NCBI RefSeq assembly: GCF_001424585.1
Contig: NZ_LMPJ01000012.1
Span: 1 to 64,000 of the forward strand
DNA length: 64,000 bases
Direction: 5' to 3'
Origin: Chryseobacterium sp. Leaf180
Lineage (GTDB): Bacteria; Bacteroidota; Bacteroidia; Flavobacteriales; Weeksellaceae
Shown here: positions 27,119 through 36,319 of the stretch, piece by piece
Layout: each line of letters begins with the position of its first letter
Position numbering within the stretch: position 1 is the stretch's first letter
The notes under the pieces: generated by a model
What the model was told of the DNA's origin: nothing
Databases searched by the model: none
What the model saw: the letters and a program-made list of their open reading frames with translations, nothing else
Position numbers and translations under genes: made by a program

Positions 27119-27931
27119 ATGAAAAAATTAATATGCCTCCTTATTTTAGCTTTTAGTTTAGGTTATCATGCGCAGGTTGGGATCAACACAGCAACACCTC
27201 AATCAACATTTGAAGTCGTAGGTAAACCAGACGTTTTAAATCATTTTGATGGAATTATTCCGCCCAAAATTACCGGTGATCAACTGGCAAAAAAGAGTTA
27301 CTCCTTATCTCACAAAGGTGCCATCATATATGTTACTCAACCGGCAACTATTTTATTAGGGCAGGTTATCCATGTTGTTGAAGAGGGCTATTATTTTTTT
27401 AACGGTGTATACTGGATAGGAATCCTGAAAGAGCCAACTTATTATGACGCGTTAATAATTTTAGATGCGACTTTGCCTACAAACACAATTGTTGAACAAA
27501 CAATGTGGAACTCTTACCTTCCGTTTACAACTAATCCCCGTCAGCATAGCTTATCAAACAAAATTTACAGACTGGGAACGTCAGGGCTTGGCATAACAGG
27601 GCAAATCAATGCCAGAAGAATAGGAACCACAGGCTATCTTGACATCAGTGTAAACTGTTCAACACCCATGACTTCAAATTTTGTAGAGTTAAGCCTTCAA
27701 AAGCCTTTGCAGCATTTAGGATTTATGTCTGATGGTAATGCTGCTTCTATAAACAATATTTTGGTAAGCGGAAGTCCTGCAGGAAATGGTTCAGGGATCG
27801 AACAGGGGTTAATAAGTCTGACAAATGTAGATTTCAAATTGCTTCTGTGGAAAAACCAGATGGAGAAATTCAGCGGAACCATAAAAGGTATGATCACTTT
27901 TCCAGTTAATTATCTGAATGTTGTTGAATGA
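27119..27931 (+). CDS. Secreted hypothetical protein beside the mobilisation genes
   Basis: 270 residues from the ATG at 27119, chosen because it begins a clean signal peptide (MKKLICLLILAFSLGYHAQ). The mature part starts with VGINTATPQSTFEVVGKPD, a pattern shared by many flavobacterial surface proteins, followed by a beta-rich domain of about 170 residues with no recognised fold. It ends 13 bases before the relaxosome gene in the same direction. It may be an entry- or contact-related surface protein of the element, or cargo. It has no lipobox and no T9SS domain. Confidence 0.7.
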   Translation: MKKLICLLILAFSLGYHAQVGINTATPQSTFEVVGKPDVLNHFDGIIPPKITGDQLAKKSYSLSHKGAIIYVTQPATILLGQVIHVVEEGYYFFNGVYWIGILKEPTYYDALIILDATLPTNTIVEQTMWNSYLPFTTNPRQHSLSNKIYRLGTSGLGITGQINARRIGTTGYLDISVNCSTPMTSNFVELSLQKPLQHLGFMSDGNAASINNILVSGSPAGNGSGIEQGLISLTNVDFKLLLWKNQMEKFSGTIKGMITFPVNYLNVVE

Positions 27932-27944
27932 TATCAATTAAAGA

Positions 27945-28301
27945 TTGGACAAGACAGATTATATCAAAATCCGAGTCTCAAACCTAAAAAAAAAGGATTG
28001 GAAAAAAATATGTTTTGAAAAGCAAATCTCTTTAACAAGCCTGATCATCAATTCTGTTGAGAACCGGATGATGAATGATGAAAGACGAAAAGTGTTGGAC
28101 TTTATAGAAACGCAGGATAACATCTTTTCAAAAATCGAAACAAATATCAATCAGGTGGCTAAAATTGCAAATGGTCAAAAGTTTATTTCTGAGAAAACGC
28201 TCTGTGAGTTTATTAACCAATTGAAAAACTTAGAAAAGCTGAAGGTAGAGCAAAATGAAATATTCCTTACAATCTATTCGCTGATTGCCGATGATCGTTA
28301 A
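27945..28301 (+). CDS. Relaxosome accessory protein (MobC/BfmA-like)
   Basis: 118 residues, basic, helical, without membrane segment. The N-terminus (YIKIRVSNLKKKDWKKICFE) looks like a ribbon-helix-helix DNA-binding start, followed by a helical part with NINQVAKIANGQ, which recalls the NxNQ(I/V)A motif of MobC-type relaxosome proteins. It overlaps the relaxase gene by 11 bases. Such proteins bind the transfer origin and help the relaxase nick. Confidence 0.75.
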   Translation: MDKTDYIKIRVSNLKKKDWKKICFEKQISLTSLIINSVENRMMNDERRKVLDFIETQDNIFSKIETNINQVAKIANGQKFISEKTLCEFINQLKNLEKLKVEQNEIFLTIYSLIADDR

Positions 28302-29772
28302 GATTTTAGGTTCTGCAAGTGCCAGCTTTCATGGTGTTCAATACAATGATAGAAAGATCGAGAAGGGTAGTGGAGAACTGACATTGATGAAAAACTTTCC
28401 TTCATTCATAAATGAGGATAGCAGCCAGCAGCAAGTTAGAGATTATTTAAAATCAATCTCAAAAAATGACAAAGTCAGAAAGCCTCAGTTCCATGCTGTG
28501 ATATCAACCAAGTTTCAGGAGCACAGTAAAGATGAGCTGACAAAGATTGCAGAGCATTTTATGGGAGAAATGGGATACGGTAACCAGCCGATGATTGTGG
28601 TTTTTCATAAGGACACGGATAACAATCATGTACATGTGATTTCAACCAGGGTTGATAAGCAATCCGGAAAAAAGCTCAACGACAGTTACGAGCGGCTTAA
28701 GGCCCAGAAAGCTCTGGCCCGGGTGATGGAGAAGTTGTATGGTCAGGATCAGGCAGGGAATCTGGAAAAACTTCTTACTTATCGTGTGAGTTCTTTCAGT
28801 CAGCTGGAAACTTTGCTCCAAAGGAATGGTTTTAAAATGAGCAGGTGCACAGATGATGAAAATTCGTATGACATTTTAAAAAATGGAGTGAGGCAGCGAA
28901 AACTTTCAGGAAATAAAATCGTTTTTAACAATGCGAAAAATGACAACAGGGTGCGGCAGCTTAGAGCCATTCTGAATAAATATAAGGAATTGTATTCCAA
29001 CAAAGTTTTTAAGGTGGTTGACAACAGACAAAATCAGTCGCTCCATCCAAAGTGGAGATCATCTGATCAGAACAATTCAAAGACTAAAATCGAATTTGAA
29101 AGCGAATTGCAGAAAAAGCTGAAGAATGTATTTGGGATTGATATCGTATTCCATCAAAAGGCAGATTTAAAACCTTTCGGCTATACGTTGATTGACCATA
29201 AATCTGGAACCGTCTATAAAGGAAGTGAGATTCTGAAAATGAATGAATTGTTTGAGTTTACCGCTGATGTCCTGGATAAGAAGCTTTTTGAGATCCTGAA
29301 AGATTATAACGTTCCTGATCGGCAATCCAGAGATGTACTGCTGAAATTTTTACAGGAACATTATCAGGAAGTTAGAATCAAGGAGTACATGCTTTTTGAA
29401 AACCGGGGAAGAAAGGATCTGAATACCTATCGCAAAGTGCAGTCTGAGGTAAAGGATTTTATCAGGAACAGAAAGGATATAAATGATGAGAAGAAACATA
29501 TTTCTATAATAAATGGTGAAGACGGAAAAATCTATGCGATTCATACCCGGTTTCATTACATAGGTGAACTTAGATCGCTGATTGGGGAAAAGGAATTTCA
29601 GCAATTTTTAAATCCGCATCACTCGCAGGAAATGATATTAGAAAACAATACTGAAAAAACAGAATTGAATAGTGCTGTTAATGAAATGATTTTTGAATGG
29701 ATGAAGAATTCGGGTGGAAACAAAGATCCAGCGGAAAACGAGCTTAAGAAACGCAGAAAAAAACGAAGGTAA
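28291..29772 (+). CDS. Relaxase/mobilisation nuclease
   Basis: 493 residues from the ATG at 28291; a TTG at 28285 in the same frame is a weaker start. The N-terminal relaxase domain has the histidine motif FHKDTDNNHVHVIS near residues 105-118, which binds metal, and a candidate nicking tyrosine near the start (GVQYNDRK). The C-terminal 250 residues are lysine-rich and unassigned. It nicks at the transfer origin and leads the strand to the recipient. The adjacent accessory gene and downstream T4SS genes support this. Type is close to the Bacteroidetes MobB/BmgA group. Confidence 0.88.
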   Translation: MIVKILGSASASFHGVQYNDRKIEKGSGELTLMKNFPSFINEDSSQQQVRDYLKSISKNDKVRKPQFHAVISTKFQEHSKDELTKIAEHFMGEMGYGNQPMIVVFHKDTDNNHVHVISTRVDKQSGKKLNDSYERLKAQKALARVMEKLYGQDQAGNLEKLLTYRVSSFSQLETLLQRNGFKMSRCTDDENSYDILKNGVRQRKLSGNKIVFNNAKNDNRVRQLRAILNKYKELYSNKVFKVVDNRQNQSLHPKWRSSDQNNSKTKIEFESELQKKLKNVFGIDIVFHQKADLKPFGYTLIDHKSGTVYKGSEILKMNELFEFTADVLDKKLFEILKDYNVPDRQSRDVLLKFLQEHYQEVRIKEYMLFENRGRKDLNTYRKVQSEVKDFIRNRKDINDEKKHISIINGEDGKIYAIHTRFHYIGELRSLIGEKEFQQFLNPHHSQEMILENNTEKTELNSAVNEMIFEWMKNSGGNKDPAENELKKRRKKRR

Positions 29773-29854
29773 TAGAGCTTAGGTTCAAAATACTTCGGTT
29801 CAAAGTAAAATAAAAGTCAAAGCTACTGCTCTGTCAAACTAAATTAATGATGCC

Positions 29855-30505
29855 ATGATTATCACATTTGCCACTCAGAAAGGCGGAACGGGAAAGACGA
29901 CATTGGCGATTGCCTTCGCCAATTATATTTCCTCCCTTTCGGACCGAAAAATCAATGTGTTTGATTTTGATTATCAAAAGTCTTTTTACCATAAATGGAA
30001 AGATGACGAAATTTTGGAAATTCCAAAATTATACGATGTGGAAATTATCGGTGACGATGACGGGCTTCCGTTTTCAGATTTCGAAACGCTTATCAATCTG
30101 AAAGAAAGCCCAGAAATTAACCTTTTTGATCTCGCGGGAACATTGGATGCGAAGTACAGTGATCTTTTAATATACAGCGATTTTATTGTAGTCCCTTTTG
30201 AATATTCAGATGTCTCGGTGAAGTCCACATTGGTATTTATCAATATGCTGGGATTGCTGGAAAGTGAAGCAGAAAGAATATTTATCCGTTCCAAATATGA
30301 CAAGGGTTATAAATACTTAAATCAGGAGGCAATGGATAATGAACTGAAAAAATATGGAGTGCTGTTGTCAAACCCCGTATTCAAGAGGAATTGCCTGCAG
30401 GCCATTGATACCAGAAAGCTAACTTATGAACAGAAATACGCTGTCACAAAGTCTTTTCAGGAAATCGTGGGATATATTAATGAAACGCTGACCATAACTC
30501 TTTGA
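29855..30505 (+). CDS. ParA-family ATPase of the conjugation region
   Basis: 216 residues with a deviant Walker A (FATQKGGTGKTTLAIAFANY) at the N-terminus, NVFDFDYQ as switch I/A' motif and INLFDLAGTLD as Walker B. This is the ParA/MinD group. In Bacteroidetes conjugative transposons such a gene (traA position) lies just before the tra genes and may place or partition the element or the transfer machine. No ParB partner is adjacent. Confidence 0.88.
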   Translation: MIITFATQKGGTGKTTLAIAFANYISSLSDRKINVFDFDYQKSFYHKWKDDEILEIPKLYDVEIIGDDDGLPFSDFETLINLKESPEINLFDLAGTLDAKYSDLLIYSDFIVVPFEYSDVSVKSTLVFINMLGLLESEAERIFIRSKYDKGYKYLNQEAMDNELKKYGVLLSNPVFKRNCLQAIDTRKLTYEQKYAVTKSFQEIVGYINETLTITL

Positions 30506-30559
30506 TAAATAATGCCAGTTACAAAGTCCATGTTTTAAACCTTAAAAATTAGATTCAAA

Positions 30560-31144
30560 ATGATAAAAATTTCACTCAGCATCATGGCTGTCTATCTGAT
30601 TTATTACATCGGTAATATGGTCTATGATCTGTATTTTCAAAAGGAAAGTAAAAGTACTGATGACGATACTCATGAATTTTCATTATCTGAGATTTCCGAA
30701 ACATATGAAAAACTGACGAAGTCGGTAAGGATTGAAGATGTTGAAAATATCAAGACTCCAAAATCCTTTAATACAAAAGAGTTGGTACCGGTATCCTCTT
30801 TTCAGTCGGAGGAACGGCCGGATTTACATTATTTAAAATCGAGGTTTGATTCTGACCAGAGTCTGACTGCGTCTGAAATGTTTTTAGAAAATGAACTGTC
30901 AAAAGACAACGAGATCATAGATGCTGAGCAATCCGGTACAAAAGAAAGCAATAATTTCAGAGAAGAAGCTATTGTTTACGAGCAAAGGCATAAAGAACCT
31001 ATTCAGGAAAGTGGGTCAGATAAAGCTAAAGATGAAGAAATTTCCAGAGTAAAGGAATGGAAAAAAATGCTTAATCTATCCGAGACCCTGGTTCAGCTTG
31101 TCGCTAACTACGATGGCCATAAGGTTTACCATTCTACCATGTAA
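30560..31144 (+). CDS. Single-pass protein at the TraD-like position
   Basis: 194 residues with one N-terminal membrane helix (ISLSIMAVYLIYYIGNMVYDL) and a long acidic, probably disordered cytosolic part, ending in a helix EWKKMLNLSETLVQLVANYD. It is set between parA and traE like the small membrane protein of other Bacteroidetes elements. Not recognised with certainty; a role in the mating apparatus is inferred from position. Confidence 0.6.
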   Translation: MIKISLSIMAVYLIYYIGNMVYDLYFQKESKSTDDDTHEFSLSEISETYEKLTKSVRIEDVENIKTPKSFNTKELVPVSSFQSEERPDLHYLKSRFDSDQSLTASEMFLENELSKDNEIIDAEQSGTKESNNFREEAIVYEQRHKEPIQESGSDKAKDEEISRVKEWKKMLNLSETLVQLVANYDGHKVYHSTM

Positions 31145-31263
31145 CCTCCCATTCACATTTTTTAAGACATTAAAAAACAACGCTTTAGTAATGCGTTGCA
31201 GGGTAATCTTTGCATAAGATTCAACCATACGATACAATCAACTTATCTAAAAACATATTTTTT

Positions 31264-31584
31264 ATGAACCCAAATTTTAAAAGAAACCGGATGATGAAAA
31301 GAGTTTTCACCCTTGCACTGGTTTTTATTTCGCTTACTCCTGCTTTTGCTCAGGGTGGTGCAACAGCAATTTCAAATGCGGCCAGTGACATTAAGGATTA
31401 CTGGGACCCCATCAAACTGATCCTAAAAGCGGTAGGCGGATTGGTCGGTTTTATCGGAGGCCTGAGGGTCTATAATAAATGGACAAATGGCGACCAGGAT
31501 GTAAACAAAGAAATCCTTGGCTATGGAGGCGCGATGATTTTCCTCATTGTTGTGCCGGAATTTGTTACTGCTTTCTTTGCTTAA
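31264..31584 (+). CDS. traE: TraE (DUF4134-type) inner-membrane pilin-like protein
   Basis: 106 residues from the ATG at 31264, selected because it leads directly into a signal segment (VFTLALVFISLTPAFAQGG). Two membrane helices follow (LILKAVGGLVGFIGGLRVY and YGGAMIFLIVVPEFVTAFF). The size, the GG-x-IGGLRVYNKW segment and the NGDQDV stretch match the TraE/VirB2-like family of Bacteroidetes. It stands immediately upstream of traF with a one-base gap. Confidence 0.85.
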   Translation: MNPNFKRNRMMKRVFTLALVFISLTPAFAQGGATAISNAASDIKDYWDPIKLILKAVGGLVGFIGGLRVYNKWTNGDQDVNKEILGYGGAMIFLIVVPEFVTAFFA

Positions 31585-31585
31585 G

Positions 31586-31888
31586 ATGGGATTCTATCTC
31601 TACAAGGGGCTGAAGAAACCCCTTGTGTTTTTCGGACTTAAAGGAAAATATATTTTCTATGCCGTGGGCGTCATTGGAACCGGAGTTATTGCTGCATTGA
31701 TCCTCTCTAAATTCGGATTGATCGGATCACTTCTGGGTCTGATATTAACAGCGGGAGGTGTGTACTTTATCTTCAGGAGACAGGATAAATACGGCTTGTA
31801 CGATAAGACTAAAAATTCTGATCAAATCCTGATTTTTCCTAAAAAAATAACAAATAAAAGACTTTTAAAAAATGGCAAAACCAGATAA
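31586..31888 (+). CDS. traF: TraF (DUF4133-type) inner-membrane protein
   Basis: 100 residues from the ATG at 31586, one base after the traE stop. Contains FYLYKGLKKPLVFFGLKGKY and two membrane helices (YAVGVIGTGVIAALILS and LGLILTAGGVYFIFRR). This matches the small VirB3-like TraF of Bacteroidetes transfer regions. Overlaps the traG start by 17 bases, indicating coupling. Confidence 0.85.
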   Translation: MGFYLYKGLKKPLVFFGLKGKYIFYAVGVIGTGVIAALILSKFGLIGSLLGLILTAGGVYFIFRRQDKYGLYDKTKNSDQILIFPKKITNKRLLKNGKTR

Positions 31889-34800
31889 AAAGGAATTTGA
31901 TTTACCCTTTATAGGATATGATTATGGCGGGGATTTCAATTGGGATTTTGATGTTCTTTTCGGGCAGTATGGAAACCCGATCATCGGAATACGGATCAGG
32001 AATATCGTTGAACAGTATTCAGCAGATCCCGAAGCCTACCTTCATTTTCATACGGTACTGAATCAGGTGGTGTCTATTATAGGAGAGGGAAGAATTGTTC
32101 AGAAGCTCGATTTTTTCTGCAGAAAAAAATACTGCGCGGAAAGCTCTGATCAGTTTCTTCAGCAGAAATATTCAGAACATTTTGAAGGCAGACTTTTCAA
32201 AACGATTGAAACGGTATTTTTCTTCACGGATATAGTCGATGACAAACTGAAAAAGAAAATGAAACATTATCATTTTTCAGACAAAAGCTATAAAGAGCTC
32301 CGGGACAAATGCCAAAAAGTATTTATGCTGTTGAAGCAGAATGACTGCAAGCCCGAATTCCTGTTTGAGAAAGATTTCAATCACTACATATCCAGCGTGT
32401 TGTCAATGCAGTACAGTGAATCTCCCGTTTTTGATAACATTAAGAGCACCAGTGAATTTCTGAAGATCGGGAAAAGGTTTGTAAAGAACATTTCCTATGT
32501 AGATGTAGAAAAAATCGATCTTCCTTCAGAAATAGAGACTTTCTCAATTCTTGGCGGAAACGGTGCGGCGGCGGAAACGGCAGTTGATAATTTCAGCTTT
32601 ATCAGTGAACTTGAAGGTTATGACATGATGGTATATAATCAGGTTATTGCCATACCCGAACAACAACAGTTACAGCGGGAACTTGACAAAAAAAAGAAAA
32701 GGCATGAAGGCGCTTCCAAAAATTCTCCTTCCAATGCGATCGTCGCCGAGGAAATCGGTGATCTGCTTCAGGATATTGCAACTGACGGACAGTTGATCAT
32801 TAATGCCCATTTTTCGATTCTCTTTTCTGCTGATACCTATGAGAAGATGGAATCTCTCGAATCAATGATCGAAAACAGGCTTTTTACGAAGGGTATTATT
32901 GTTTCAAAAAATGCTTATAACCAATTAGAACTCTGGCGATCGGCGATACCGGGTAACAGCACTGAACTCAGGGCTTATGATCTTTTTATGACGACAAGCG
33001 AAGCGGCCTTGTGTTTTTTTTTTAAAGAGGCTTATCCCGTCAGTGAGGAATCGAATTTCTACTTAAGATTTACCGACAGACAGGGCGTTCCGATAAAGGT
33101 TGACCCTTCGGATCTGCCAATGAAAACCGGAAGAATCAATAACCGGAATAAGTTTGTTTTAGGCCCCAGCGGATCAGGTAAGAGTTTCTTGATGAACAAT
33201 ATTATCGAACAATATCTTACTTATAATTATGATGTTGTGATCGTGGATACGGGCGATTCTTATTCTGGAACATGTCAGTATAAAGGCGGACGGTATATTC
33301 AGTATACGGAGGAGAAGCCCATTACTATGAATCCTTTTCTTATGGGTAAAAATGAGTTTAATATTGAAAAAATTGAATTTTTGACCAATCTGATTTTCCT
33401 GATCTGGCAGGGATCCGATGCATCCATGTCGTCAGCACAAAAATCGATCCTGGACAATGCTTTAATGGCATACTACCATCATTTTTTCAATGCCGGGACA
33501 AATTGGTACGAGGCAAAAAACTCAGAAGATTTGATGTCGCATCTGCAGAAATACAATATACACGCAGAAAATATAAGTTCTGATGCTGAAACCGAAACGC
33601 GTAACCCAAACTACTACGATATCCTGGGAATATCGTTTGATGCGAGTCCTGAGGAAATCAAAGAGAGGGGACGAAAGGTGATTATTGAAACACACCCGGA
33701 CAAAAACACCAGAAATCCGGACTATGATCCTGCATTCTTTTATACGGCCTATGAAGCGTATGAAACATTAAGGGACGAGGAAAAGCGGAAAATTTATAAT
33801 GAAACTCAGCTTATTCTTTTTAAAGGAAATGATATTCTTAAAAATTCTGGGAGTATGGAGGAAAGTAATGATTGCTTTCGGAAAGCGATTATAAAAAGAA
33901 TCGCAGACATCGAAAAGAATTTAACGGTCAGTGAATTATCATTTAACGGATTCTATGATTTTTGCGATCGTTTTCTTCCTATTTATCTGAATAATAAAAA
34001 ACATCCGATCGATGAAAGAGAATTTAACATCCGAACCTTTTTATTCGTTTTAAAAGATTTCTACAAAGGAGGACGATACGGAACCACATTGAATGAATCT
34101 GCGGATAATACGCTTTTTGATGAAACCTTCATTGTTTTTGAAATCGACAATGTAAAGGACAATCCCAAACTTTTTCCCATCGTTACCCTCATTATTATGG
34201 ATACGTTTATTCAGAAGATGCGATTAAGGAAAGACCGAAGAAAGGCACTGATCATCGAAGAAGCCTGGAAGGCAATCGCGTCAAAATTGATGGGAGGTTA
34301 CATCCTTTATCTGTATAAGACAGTAAGGAAATTCTGGGGAGAAGCCATAGTGGTGACTCAGGAACTGGATGATATTATCGGAAATACGGTTGTAAAAGAC
34401 AGCATTATTAATAATTCCGACACTTTTATTCTGTTGGATCAAACCAAATTCAAAGATAATTTCGACAGGATTGCGTCATTGCTTTCATTAAACAAAGTTG
34501 AACAGAATAAGATCTTTACTATTAATAACCTGGATAACAAACTTGGCAGAAGCAGGTTCAAAGAATTTTATATTAAAAGGGGTGCAAAAGGCGAGGTGTA
34601 CGGAAATGAAGTGTCATTAGAGCAGTATCTCACCTATACGACAGAAAAACCTGAAAAGTCGGCAGTTGAATATTATGTAAAAAAGTACGGCAGCTATGAT
34701 GAGGCACTGCGTAAAATAACAGAAGATCTGATAATCTTCGGTAACAGCCTTGAGAATTTTTTTTCAATCGTGAATTTATATCAGAATCCTGTCGACCACA

Positions 34801-34964
34801 AAGTTTTATGTTTTTACAGAGAGATCAAGGAGAAACATAAAGGGAAGAATGTCTTTAAAGTCATCGCGGAGACATTAGCAGATCATCAGATCAGCTTCTC
34901 AGAATTAATCAACAAGCAAGAATATCAATATGAAAAAAATGAGCCTTCTTTTCCTGGGATGTAG
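31872..34964 (+). CDS. traG: TraG conjugation ATPase (VirB4-like) with inserted J-domain
   Basis: 1030 residues, about 200 longer than typical TraG. N-terminal region, then Walker A LGPSGSGKS near 431-439, Walker B KALIIEEAW near 791, and VTQELDD. Between them, residues about 578-645 form a complete J-domain: YYDILGISFDASPEEIKER, a helix with the HPD loop in ETHPDKN, and YEAYETLRDEEKRKIYN. J-domains stimulate Hsp70 (DnaK) ATPase. TraG powers assembly and DNA transport of the type IV secretion system at the inner membrane. The insert lies in the region where other TraG proteins have a short helical loop. It suggests that DnaK is recruited to the transfer channel. The DNA around the insert shows no break or repeat. 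Confidence 0.92.
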   Translation: MAKPDKKEFDLPFIGYDYGGDFNWDFDVLFGQYGNPIIGIRIRNIVEQYSADPEAYLHFHTVLNQVVSIIGEGRIVQKLDFFCRKKYCAESSDQFLQQKYSEHFEGRLFKTIETVFFFTDIVDDKLKKKMKHYHFSDKSYKELRDKCQKVFMLLKQNDCKPEFLFEKDFNHYISSVLSMQYSESPVFDNIKSTSEFLKIGKRFVKNISYVDVEKIDLPSEIETFSILGGNGAAAETAVDNFSFISELEGYDMMVYNQVIAIPEQQQLQRELDKKKKRHEGASKNSPSNAIVAEEIGDLLQDIATDGQLIINAHFSILFSADTYEKMESLESMIENRLFTKGIIVSKNAYNQLELWRSAIPGNSTELRAYDLFMTTSEAALCFFFKEAYPVSEESNFYLRFTDRQGVPIKVDPSDLPMKTGRINNRNKFVLGPSGSGKSFLMNNIIEQYLTYNYDVVIVDTGDSYSGTCQYKGGRYIQYTEEKPITMNPFLMGKNEFNIEKIEFLTNLIFLIWQGSDASMSSAQKSILDNALMAYYHHFFNAGTNWYEAKNSEDLMSHLQKYNIHAENISSDAETETRNPNYYDILGISFDASPEEIKERGRKVIIETHPDKNTRNPDYDPAFFYTAYEAYETLRDEEKRKIYNETQLILFKGNDILKNSGSMEESNDCFRKAIIKRIADIEKNLTVSELSFNGFYDFCDRFLPIYLNNKKHPIDEREFNIRTFLFVLKDFYKGGRYGTTLNESADNTLFDETFIVFEIDNVKDNPKLFPIVTLIIMDTFIQKMRLRKDRRKALIIEEAWKAIASKLMGGYILYLYKTVRKFWGEAIVVTQELDDIIGNTVVKDSIINNSDTFILLDQTKFKDNFDRIASLLSLNKVEQNKIFTINNLDNKLGRSRFKEFYIKRGAKGEVYGNEVSLEQYLTYTTEKPEKSAVEYYVKKYGSYDEALRKITEDLIIFGNSLENFFSIVNLYQNPVDHKVLCFYREIKEKHKGKNVFKVIAETLADHQISFSELINKQEYQYEKNEPSFPGM

Positions 34965-35583
34965 CAGTTTCCTGTTTTCCCAGAACACATACATAGATCC
35001 TACGGTAACTGCAGCTATGATTCTCTACTCAGAAAATCTGAAAGCAAAACAGAATGATGTTATCGAAGAAACAACGAAGCTGAAAGGTGCGCAGGCTTGG
35101 GTAGGAACTCAGATGGCTGCCGCAAATGAGATTCAGAATAAAATTTTAACTGGACTGAAGGAAGTTTCCGGCACATTGCAGAACGGGATTCAGGTGCAGG
35201 ATATCTACTCTGAACTCAATAAGTGCTATACGTATTCATCACAGATTGTACAATTGGCATCTCAGCATCCGCAATACGCAGTTTTCGGCGTGAAGGCTTC
35301 ACAAAAAACCTATGAACAGAGTCTGAAGATTGTTACCGACATCTCAGACATATTAACATCAGGGAATCTGAATCTTGCGACTGCCGGTGACCGTTATAAA
35401 ATTCTGCATAACATTTCGGGTAATGTAAAAAATCTCAAACTCTGGCTCCTGGCGATCCGGCTGCGGCTGGAAAAAGCCAACCGCGTGGGCTTCTGGAATT
35501 CCATCAATCCGTTTGCAGGATACATTAATACGGACAAAGCGATCGTGGAAAATATAATGGATCATTATCATAAAAATTTTTAA
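34930..35583 (+). CDS. Secreted conjugation-region protein, paralogue 1 (TraI position)
   Basis: 217 residues with a signal peptide (LLFLGCSSFLFSQ) and a helical mature part: IVQLASQHPQYAVFGV, YKILHNISGNVKNLKLWLLA and INTDKAIVENIMDHY. It overlaps traG by 35 bases. The C-terminal half is related to the product at 36320 and, more weakly, 35595. In other Bacteroidetes elements this position holds TraI, a periplasmic helical protein, but the identity is not certain. Confidence 0.65.
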   Translation: MKKMSLLFLGCSSFLFSQNTYIDPTVTAAMILYSENLKAKQNDVIEETTKLKGAQAWVGTQMAAANEIQNKILTGLKEVSGTLQNGIQVQDIYSELNKCYTYSSQIVQLASQHPQYAVFGVKASQKTYEQSLKIVTDISDILTSGNLNLATAGDRYKILHNISGNVKNLKLWLLAIRLRLEKANRVGFWNSINPFAGYINTDKAIVENIMDHYHKNF

Positions 35584-35594
35584 TAGGTAATTAA

Positions 35595-36317
35595 TTGAAC
35601 ATGAGAATTATTGGTGACTGTTTACATGCAGCTAAAAACAGATTGGCTGCTGTGCTGATCCTGCCGGTGGTATATTTTATCCTAACCTCTTCCGGAGGAA
35701 GTTCTACACCAGCCTGGCAACAGGAAAATGTTTCGTTTTTAATGATGGACATTGAGATTAATGCTGCGATGAAGGAGCATGACCGGCAAAAATTAATGCG
35801 GGAACAACAGCTTACAAATCTATCAGCAGAAACGGCCAACAAGGCGCAATGGAAAAATTTCATCAGTAAGATTACCGGAATTCAGGATCGGTTGAGAATT
35901 GTTTCATTTGCGCTTCAATCAGTACCGGCAGGCATTGCCATAAACAGGGAAATTACAAAAATCACTCAAAATCAGAATGCCATCATACATGAAATAATTG
36001 ACGCTCCCTATTCAATCATTTCTGTTTTGCCTTCCCAAATTGAGTTTCTGGATGATCTCCAGATGGTCATCAGACTCCTAAGCGGAATCATACTGTCTTA
36101 CGGTGCAATTAACCAGATGGAACAGGCAGAACGTAAAATACTGCTAGATTATGCTTTAGGCGAAGTAAAGGCATTAAGCAGGAACTCTACCCAGATGCTG
36201 TTAAAAATCCGCGATATAAAGGCGAAGGTAAACCGTAATAAAAGGGCCTTTCAGTTTTATGTTAATAGGGATAAGAAAGTGGTTGAAGATATTATGTACC
36301 AGATCAAAACCTTTTAG
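35595..36317 (+). CDS. Conjugation-region protein, paralogue 2
   Basis: 240 residues with an N-terminal membrane segment (LAAVLILPVVYFILTSS), a helical body and the ending FYVNRDKKVVEDIMYQ, which mirrors INTDKAIVENIM of paralogue 1 and ISIDRAIVGDII of paralogue 3. Start ATG at about 35601 is also possible. Spaced 11 bases from the previous gene and 2 from the next. Function unknown; probably a periplasmic part of the transfer system. Confidence 0.65.
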   Translation: MNMRIIGDCLHAAKNRLAAVLILPVVYFILTSSGGSSTPAWQQENVSFLMMDIEINAAMKEHDRQKLMREQQLTNLSAETANKAQWKNFISKITGIQDRLRIVSFALQSVPAGIAINREITKITQNQNAIIHEIIDAPYSIISVLPSQIEFLDDLQMVIRLLSGIILSYGAINQMEQAERKILLDYALGEVKALSRNSTQMLLKIRDIKAKVNRNKRAFQFYVNRDKKVVEDIMYQIKTF

Positions 36318-36319
36318 CA

